Of a stretch of DNA of 35,893 nt, positions 30,711 through 35,893 are shown one piece after another. Under the pieces are notes generated by a model, which was not told the origin of the DNA, searched no databases, and saw only the letters and a list, made by a program, of their open reading frames with translations. Source of the stretch: Candidatus Saccharimonadota bacterium (GTDB lineage: Bacteria > Patescibacteriota > Saccharimonadia > Saccharimonadales > UBA4665); NCBI GenBank assembly GCA_027315225.1, contig DAHUYJ010000009.1:1-35893 (forward strand), in the 5' to 3' direction. The translations under genes were made by a program, and so were the position numbers. The stretch's first letter is position 1. Every line of letters starts with the position of its first letter.

Positions 30711-31514
30711 ATGACAAACGAATACGGACAACCAGTTTCAGCAGAGACCCATAGAAGGTTATTGTTCTCCCAGATGAGATATGAAGCTATTAATGGACTC
30801 TCAGAAGCTGGTTTATCGTCTCTAAACGCAAGCTCAACAGGGATGCTTTCGGGTATCATTAAAGTTAGGCCTGAGTCTGTGGGCATTCTTGACCCAGAGC
30901 TAGTGAGCCTCGAGCAGCATGATTCAAGCCTTGTGGCAGCTCTAGCGATCGCTATATCTGCTGTGCGTGGTAAAGAATCCGCACATGAAACGTTTGAACA
31001 GATATCGCCAGAAGCCCGCATTCATTTGACTGGAGGCCCGAGACAAGCCGACCGGATAGAAAGAGCAAGGGACACTCTAAGAGCCGTTAGTGGCCTCAAG
31101 ATTCCTTTGCTTCGCGAAGTAAGGGTTAAGCCTTTGGTTGAAGGCTCTAAGGCCACCTATTCGGACGAGATGCCTTTACCGAGAATTTTTAGAGTTTTAC
31201 AGGCTGGGGGAGCGGTAGTTTTGCCAGTAGACTTAAAGCCCGTCGGAATGCCATCGAAAAAACGAAAAAGTGTTTTATGGGGTGCGGTAACTGGCTATGC
31301 ACAACATAACAGCCGACAGCTTGGGCCGTATAGCTCTGTGCCAGTAGAAAATGCCTTTGATGCCCCGCAGCAACCTGAACCAACAATAGACTTTGTTGTC
31401 GGCATTGCATCGAGATCGGTGCGTCTTCAGGCTACTCTTAATAACATACAGCTAGGCGATGTGGTCAACCAAAATCCGGAGCCAATCCATACTGTTACTA
31501 AAAACCGACGCTAA
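30711..31514 (+). CDS. Hypothetical protein (267 aa), no recognised domain
   Basis: I do not recognise this protein. The N-terminal part (about 1-125) appears helical (HRRLLFSQMRYEAINGLSEA) with Ala/Leu/Ser-rich stretches. The middle (about 125-190) is basic and mixed (LREVRVKPLVEGSKATYSDE), with a KKRKS cluster near 183-187. The C-terminal third looks beta-rich (IDFVVGIASRSVRLQATLNN) and ends in a basic tail. There is no signal peptide, membrane segment or cysteine motif. Codon use and base composition seem less GC-rich than in neighbouring housekeeping genes, perhaps a sign of relaxed constraint or transfer. Only a weak AAGAG precedes ATG 30711. The gene is convergent with the dTMP operon. 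Confidence 0.68.
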   Translation: MTNEYGQPVSAETHRRLLFSQMRYEAINGLSEAGLSSLNASSTGMLSGIIKVRPESVGILDPELVSLEQHDSSLVAALAIAISAVRGKESAHETFEQISPEARIHLTGGPRQADRIERARDTLRAVSGLKIPLLREVRVKPLVEGSKATYSDEMPLPRIFRVLQAGGAVVLPVDLKPVGMPSKKRKSVLWGAVTGYAQHNSRQLGPYSSVPVENAFDAPQQPEPTIDFVVGIASRSVRLQATLNNIQLGDVVNQNPEPIHTVTKNRR

Positions 31515-31539
31515 AAGCTAAAAGGCTTCCCCGCAGCTA

Positions 31540-33849
31540 CTACTTAAGCTGCTTGAGCTTGAACTGGCTGTAGCGCTCCGCCGCCAGGCGAGTAAGCTCC
31601 GGGTCTTCGTCGGAGTTAACAAACTTCATAGCTTCAGCGATCAGAGGGTGGACTTCTGCTAGCTTTTCATGCATCTGCAATACCAGCTTGCGGTATCCCG
31701 GGTGCCCTTGCGGGCTGGTGCGCAGTTCATGCAGGTGGAACGCCTCGCGAGCATTATAGGTAACTTTCCAGCGCATCTTGTGGCCCAATAGCGTCGCATA
31801 TTGGGCCTCCAGTTGGTATCCGGCTTTTTGTAACAGTCCATACAAACGCACGCTTTTGTCAAAGCATGATTCGAACTGCTCAGTCAGGCCAGCCTCTTCT
31901 ACCAGGCTTGGTATGTCGTAGCCGTAACGCGGCGTCAGCAATTGCCAGTTCATGTCATCAACCATCCGGTGGCGCTGTAAGTCCCGGAAGATTCCATAAT
32001 CGCACACCAGGTCCCAACTATAGTGGGCCTTTTCCAATGCCCGGCCGGGACGATGGCGGCGGTTCAGGCGCTCGCCCATGTACGTACGGTAAACCTTGAG
32101 CTTTTGCTCGTACGGCCAGGCGTTGACCGTAGACTGCAGCTGTTCCAGCGACAGGTTGCTGTGCTCGTAGAGCATATCCGGGACCAGCAGCAACTCGTTC
32201 TTAGGCCAAAAGTCAACCAGGCTGACATCTCCGCCGGTAGCAGGGGCATGGTTGTCCGGTAGGTAATCCTTAGCCAGCTTCTTAACTGATCGTAAGGTGT
32301 TGGCATGGTACGCGATCATGGCGCCGCCGCGCTCCGGCTTATCGGCCCGTTCCAGAAACATGGGTACGACCTTGCGGCCTTGTTCCAGCAAACCCTGACC
32401 AACGTTTTGGGCCTCTGGCAACTCATCACTTAATAGATGCATAACCAGGCTCTCGTAGGCCTGGCCGGAAGCAAAGATACCGACGGTTGATTTGGTGGCA
32501 ACCGGCAACACTGCCCGAACAGCGTCACAAGCCTGGGCTCGGGTAGCGCCTTTCCAGGCAATGTCACGGTCTTTTTCCTGCACACTTGAGTTGCTCCGGA
32601 CATAATCGGTCAACTGCCGCACCATGGCGGAATACGTATCAAAAATCTCGTCCATGATCTGCCGGTACTGCTTATTGAGCAGCGGCTTTAGATCGGGCGG
32701 TATGTAGTAACGATACCTTCCCTCGGCATCTTTCTGGTCGAAGTAGATGTAGCGGGTTGATTGCTCCAGATAGGCGGCCAGCCGACCCCATTCCAGCTTT
32801 TTGGTCAGCAAGTTGGAGGCGTTCTCGATTACCACGTGCAGGCCGGCAAGCTGTTGTACCGAATCGTCTCCGTAAGCCGTGATAACCCGCTTGAGCAACT
32901 GGGCGTCTTTGTCTGCTTTTCCTGCAAATTCATCAAGGATCGTGATTCGCATATCATCACCGCGCCGGCTCAGGCGGGCCATGGCAGCCGCGATAGTGAC
33001 CGGACTTAGCTTATCGGTAAAGGCGTACACGTCTCCGTCAGAACTTGTAATAGCCTCTTTAAGGTAGTCATGCCCGGTCTGGGTAATTTCATAAACGCCA
33101 TCTTTTGACTTGGATACGAAGAGGCCTTCTGCGGCAGTGTCGGCACCAGTTGACTGGCTTCTCTTCTCAATAATCTCGCCGACCGAAGCCGCTGGGGCAT
33201 CCGAGACGGCGCTGGCTGGTCGCCGCATTGCCAGCTCATCGGAGACCAGTTTCCAAATATGGTCCGCCACCACAGACGGCTTATCAGTCGCGAAGATGAC
33301 CGGCAGCTTGCGCTGCTTGGCCTCCCACAAATAACCGGCGCGAACCCTCTCCAGGAAGGTGTCGTCCAGATTGTCGAACCGCTCGCTGTGGTAGCGGCCC
33401 TCCAAACGGCTGCGTAGAATGTTGACCGGCGCGTCCAGCACGACGCACAGGTCCGGCTCGATTCCGCCCACGGCGAAGTTAATGATGCCGTTTATGGTCT
33501 GGTAATCCGGGACATCGCCGCGGCCATAATACTGTATAGCCAGTGTAGTCAGATAATTACGATCAACCAGGCAGGTAACACCTTGGTCAGTGCTTTGCTT
33601 AATAACCTGCAAGCTCTGTGAGCGGGCAGCGTTATACAGCAGGACTTCGGTACGCGTATTCATAGGATAGCGGGGATCCTGGGTAAGTTGCCGGATAGCC
33701 CTGGCTGTCAGGTTGCTCTGGCTATCCGGTTCCCGAAGCGTCCGCACCGGCAGGCCGGCGGCCCGCAACCGGCGGGCCAGCTCCTGGATCTGGGTCGTTT
33801 TGCCAACGCCTTCCGGCCCCTCAATGACAATGTACTTACCCTTAGTCAT
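31540..33849 (-). CDS. Thymidylate kinase fused to a duplicated ThyX-like (FAD-dependent thymidylate synthase) region
   Basis: 769 residues. Residues 1-210 form a complete thymidylate kinase: P-loop GPEGVGKTT (11-19), LREPDSQ near 38-44, the DRN motif at 96-98 and a lid-like RLEGRYHSERF. A linker (210-278) may hold a small winged helix (GVYEITQTGHDYLKEAIT). Two ThyX-like halves follow. The first (about 279-500) has AYGDDSVQQLAGLHV and R356-x7-S364-x-R366-Y367. The second (about 580-745) has RHR (626-628), RYGY (641-644) and YNAREAFHLHELRTSPQG (698 on). ThyX methylates dUMP using FAD and folate; Tmk phosphorylates the dTMP made. The motif residues are split between the halves, so they may act as a pseudo-dimer. 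The ATG overlaps dcd by 8 nt. A non-catalytic half is possible. Confidence 0.86.
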   Translation of the reverse strand: MTKGKYIVIEGPEGVGKTTQIQELARRLRAAGLPVRTLREPDSQSNLTARAIRQLTQDPRYPMNTRTEVLLYNAARSQSLQVIKQSTDQGVTCLVDRNYLTTLAIQYYGRGDVPDYQTINGIINFAVGGIEPDLCVVLDAPVNILRSRLEGRYHSERFDNLDDTFLERVRAGYLWEAKQRKLPVIFATDKPSVVADHIWKLVSDELAMRRPASAVSDAPAASVGEIIEKRSQSTGADTAAEGLFVSKSKDGVYEITQTGHDYLKEAITSSDGDVYAFTDKLSPVTIAAAMARLSRRGDDMRITILDEFAGKADKDAQLLKRVITAYGDDSVQQLAGLHVVIENASNLLTKKLEWGRLAAYLEQSTRYIYFDQKDAEGRYRYYIPPDLKPLLNKQYRQIMDEIFDTYSAMVRQLTDYVRSNSSVQEKDRDIAWKGATRAQACDAVRAVLPVATKSTVGIFASGQAYESLVMHLLSDELPEAQNVGQGLLEQGRKVVPMFLERADKPERGGAMIAYHANTLRSVKKLAKDYLPDNHAPATGGDVSLVDFWPKNELLLVPDMLYEHSNLSLEQLQSTVNAWPYEQKLKVYRTYMGERLNRRHRPGRALEKAHYSWDLVCDYGIFRDLQRHRMVDDMNWQLLTPRYGYDIPSLVEEAGLTEQFESCFDKSVRLYGLLQKAGYQLEAQYATLLGHKMRWKVTYNAREAFHLHELRTSPQGHPGYRKLVLQMHEKLAEVHPLIAEAMKFVNSDEDPELTRLAAERYSQFKLKQLK

Positions 33850-34552
33850 AAGTCGCGCCCTCTATCTTGACCGGCAACGTCCGCTTGTCCCGGTAGGCTT
33901 TCGGTAGTAACATATCCGGCGACCATGTCTTAATAATAGTCTCCAGATCGTCACCTTGCTGGTACTTGCCGCTGAAACCATCGTCGCGCCCTTGCCCGTA
34001 CGTACCCTCGACTTCGCCGGTTTCCAGGAATACGGCCTGGGCAATGCGTTCACCGACCGGCAACAGCACCGTTTCGCGCTCGTTTAGATTGTAGATTTCT
34101 AACGTCAGGCGGTTGATATATCCCGGGTCAACCCAGCCTGCATCAAAGCAAACAGCCACGCCATTGCGCCCCCAGCTGGAACGGGACTTTACCTCATACG
34201 CACCGGGTGGTTTAATTCCGAAGAACTCATGCGTATGAGCCAGGACCCGCTCCCGCGGCTTGAGACTGATAACGGGGTGGTCGAGGGGAATGTTGGCGAC
34301 CGGCTTAAAACCGTTGAGCTTGCACCAATCACCGTGCGGCATGGCCCGGTACGGCCCGTCAAAATAACGCTCCACGTCCTCAGGGTCGAAAGGGTTATAA
34401 ATAGTCCGCTCATTCATCCGCTCAATTCGGTAGTAGTGGTATCCGAGCGTGACGTCCATGCTGGCATGGCTGATATGCTTCGGGTCAAACGGATGGCACA
34501 GTATATGCCCCTCATCTATGGCTTGCCGAATTTGAATATTGCTGTAGACCAC
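33842..34552 (-). CDS. dcd: dCTP deaminase (dUTPase-superfamily)
   Basis: 236 residues, longer than the usual 180-195 because of an insertion near 45-90 (NPFDPEDVERYFDG, then MPHGDWCKLNGF). The trimeric dUTPase-like core is clear: VKSRSSWGRNGVAV, with the Ser and Arg typical of Dcd, then DAGWVDPGYINRLTLEIYNL carrying the conserved Asp-Pro-Gly, and GERIAQAVFLE. It would make dUTP (or dUMP if bifunctional) from dCTP for the ThyX-Tmk fusion encoded directly downstream with an 8-nt overlap. The start is GTG 34552 with AAAGGGG 6 nt upstream. Confidence 0.9.
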   Translation of the reverse strand: MVYSNIQIRQAIDEGHILCHPFDPKHISHASMDVTLGYHYYRIERMNERTIYNPFDPEDVERYFDGPYRAMPHGDWCKLNGFKPVANIPLDHPVISLKPRERVLAHTHEFFGIKPPGAYEVKSRSSWGRNGVAVCFDAGWVDPGYINRLTLEIYNLNERETVLLPVGERIAQAVFLETGEVEGTYGQGRDDGFSGKYQQGDDLETIIKTWSPDMLLPKAYRDKRTLPVKIEGATYD

Positions 34553-34577
34553 CTGCTTCCCCTTTAAAACTGATTCT

Positions 34578-34607
34578 ATTCTAGTGTACTGGGAGCTAGC
34601 TAGGCAA
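34578..34607 (-). promoter_or_regulatory. Promoter of the dcd/tmk-thyX operon
   Basis: On the minus strand TTGCCT (34607..34602), an 18-nt spacer and TAGAAT (34583..34578) give a predicted leader of about 19 nt with the SD AAAGGGG. The spacer contains the palindrome CTAGCTAG. Confidence 0.45.
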
Positions 34608-34675
34608 GCATAAATATAATGTGATTTTTACGCAAATCGGGTTTATAACTGTTATGTTTGAGACGCGCCATTTAG

Positions 34676-34681
34676 TACAAT
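34676..34681 (+). promoter_or_regulatory. -10 box before the DUF2156 gene
   Basis: TACAAT lies 9 nt before the ATG at 34691, so the transcript would be nearly leaderless. No good -35 hexamer is seen at normal spacing. Confidence 0.35.
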
Positions 34682-34690
34682 AATTGGGAC

Positions 34691-35893
34691 ATGAATGTGC
34701 AGCGCATCATCATGCGTAATATATACGCGCACCGCCAGCGAGCAGTGCAGTTTCTGAGCCTGCTAGTCGCCGCCCATGGGCTTTACATCTTGGCCAGCGG
34801 TTTGTTGGAGCTGATTGTGGGCCACCATGCAGCAAGGCATATCAGCGACTTGACTGTTGATATCCCCCTATTGATCGGCCTCAGTTTGATATACCTGGGC
34901 GCGTTGCTGCGCCGCCGCAAACGGACAGCCTGGTTGGTAACCATAATGGCCTACACGTTTTATCTTGGCATAGAGTTGGCCCAACTGGTTGACCGCTCAG
35001 CCTTGCATGACGTCGACCTTCACCTGCTGTTTCTGCTGCGCACGTTCGCATTGCCGCTCTTTATACTGTTACTGCTAGTATTAAGCCAAAAGGCATTCGT
35101 GGTTAAGAGCGACATCCAAGGATTCCGCTTCGCTGCCCGGTTCAGCGTTATTATGTTGACCGTTGCGCTTATATACGGTGTAGCCGGCTTTTTATTGCTT
35201 GATAATTCCGATTTCCACCAGGAGATTAGCTTCCCTAAGGCGCTACACTACACGATTGACCAGTTCAATCTTACTACCAACCAACCTCTCCACCCGTACA
35301 CCAAGCGGGCGCACTTATTCGTTGACTCCCTCTCGTTCGTCAGTCTGGGCGCTATCATATACGTAGGAATTTCGCTGTTCCAGCCGCTCAAGGCACGCTT
35401 CTCGGACCAGCACGTCCAGCGGGAACATATGCTCGCGCTGCTCAAACAGTGGGGTGGACCTAGTGAAGAATTCTTCAAGCTATGGCCGCACGATAAGCTT
35501 TACTTTTTCGACGAAGGAGGCGACAGCGGCATGGCTTTTCATGTTAATCGCGGCGTTGCGCTGGTGCTCAGCGATCCGGCAGGCGATCCCAAGCAATACC
35601 CCGTACTCATGCACCGGTTCGCTAATATGTGTTTCGGCAATGACTGGCTGCCGGCGTTGATCCACGTTTCTGGCACCTACCGCAACCTGTATGAACAGAA
35701 CGGTTTTGTGATGCAAAAGCTAGGCGAAGAAGCGGTCATGAATCTAAACCACTTCCGCTCCCAGGTCGCAAACGGCAAGTACTTCCGACAAATAAACAAC
35801 AAATTCACAAAACTAAGCTTCCAGTGCGAAATACTCAAGCCGCCCCATCACCAGGCTGTTATGCATCGACTGGGCGTTATATCATCGGAATGG
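34691..35893 (+). CDS. MprF-type DUF2156 / phosphatidylglycerol lysyltransferase-like protein, partial (3' end beyond window)
   Basis: Open to the right edge, with 401 visible residues. About six hydrophobic segments occupy residues 15-235 (FLSLLVAAHGLYILASGLLE to LGAIIYVGISLFQPL). The start of the soluble C-terminal domain of the MprF/LysX group follows: MLALLKQWGGPSEEFFKL, then KLYFFDEGGDSGMAFHVNRG, ALVLSDPAGDP, and LYEQNGFVMQKLGEEAVMNL. In MprF this GNAT-like domain transfers lysine or alanine from aminoacyl-tRNA to phosphatidylglycerol, reducing negative surface charge and resistance-linked peptide binding. The start ATG 34691 has only GGGA near it. The amino acid used and final length are not visible. 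The flippase half is encoded separately at 1900-2856. Confidence 0.85.
   Translation, partial: MNVQRIIMRNIYAHRQRAVQFLSLLVAAHGLYILASGLLELIVGHHAARHISDLTVDIPLLIGLSLIYLGALLRRRKRTAWLVTIMAYTFYLGIELAQLVDRSALHDVDLHLLFLLRTFALPLFILLLLVLSQKAFVVKSDIQGFRFAARFSVIMLTVALIYGVAGFLLLDNSDFHQEISFPKALHYTIDQFNLTTNQPLHPYTKRAHLFVDSLSFVSLGAIIYVGISLFQPLKARFSDQHVQREHMLALLKQWGGPSEEFFKLWPHDKLYFFDEGGDSGMAFHVNRGVALVLSDPAGDPKQYPVLMHRFANMCFGNDWLPALIHVSGTYRNLYEQNGFVMQKLGEEAVMNLNHFRSQVANGKYFRQINNKFTKLSFQCEILKPPHHQAVMHRLGVISSEW

Noticed and set aside
1-35893. CRISPR arrays, insertion sequences, integrons or prophage genes
   Set aside because: No regular spaced repeats, transposase, integrase or phage-like proteins were found on either strand.

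Overview
The window looks like a chromosomal segment of a Candidatus Saccharibacteria (TM7, Patescibacteria/CPR) genome. This is inferred from gene content: compact genes with short operons, a thymidylate kinase fused to ThyX-like domains, a DnaX without its zinc module, a RecR without its zinc-finger cysteines, and actinobacterial-looking envelope genes (Rpf-like LysM protein, PimA-like GT4 pairs). GC content looks moderate (about half), UGA behaves as a stop, and I see no insertion sequence, phage gene, integrase, CRISPR array or rRNA.

Layout. 1-1742 (minus): an unknown 8-TM protein, a small soluble protein and a PAS histidine kinase that runs off the left edge. 1900-2856 (plus): an MprF-flippase-like membrane protein. 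2895-4451 (minus): a two-gene DrrA/DrrB-type ABC exporter. 4524-5288 (plus): an endonuclease/exonuclease/phosphatase-fold protein, convergent with gnd (5314-6783, minus). 6924-7463 (plus): an HdeD-like membrane protein. 7524-7946 (minus): a cupin. 8011-10056 (minus): a large anchored beta-propeller (Kelch plus NHL/PQQ-like) protein, divergent from a remarkable sigma-factor-like regulator with tandem LuxR-type HTH repeats (10233-11957, plus). Then come an Rpf-like LysM protein, a 51-aa acidic protein, typA, a threonine-aldolase-family enzyme and tRNA-Gln(UUG).

16341-20719 (plus) is an envelope operon: alpha/beta hydrolase, two GT4 glycosyltransferases and an AI-2E-type transporter. 20700-29917 is almost entirely minus-strand housekeeping: dnaX-dnaB, GT39-like, ybaB-recR, nrnA-cysS, an uncharacterised protein (28283-28792) and rplJ-rplL with an attenuator-like leader. 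30110-30564 is a 106-aa orphan gene preceded by a leaderless 15-codon peptide and a four-segment attenuator. 30711-31514 (plus) is an orphan of 267 aa. 31540-34552 (minus) is the dTMP operon: dcd, then tmk-thyX-thyX fused in one chain. At the right edge (34691, plus) an MprF-type DUF2156 protein runs off the window.

How the genes work together. Dcd, ThyX and Tmk would carry dCTP to dTDP in one operon. DnaX, DnaB, RecR and YbaB form a replication/repair block. Many others act on the envelope: ABC exporter, flippase, GTs, Rpf, propeller and MprF. No gene-free stretch exceeds 300 bases; the largest gaps (10057-10232, 12766-13153, 30431-30710) hold divergent promoters, a small gene, terminators and an attenuator. 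Several promoters have a -10 box ending 7 nt before the start codon, which suggests leaderless mRNAs.
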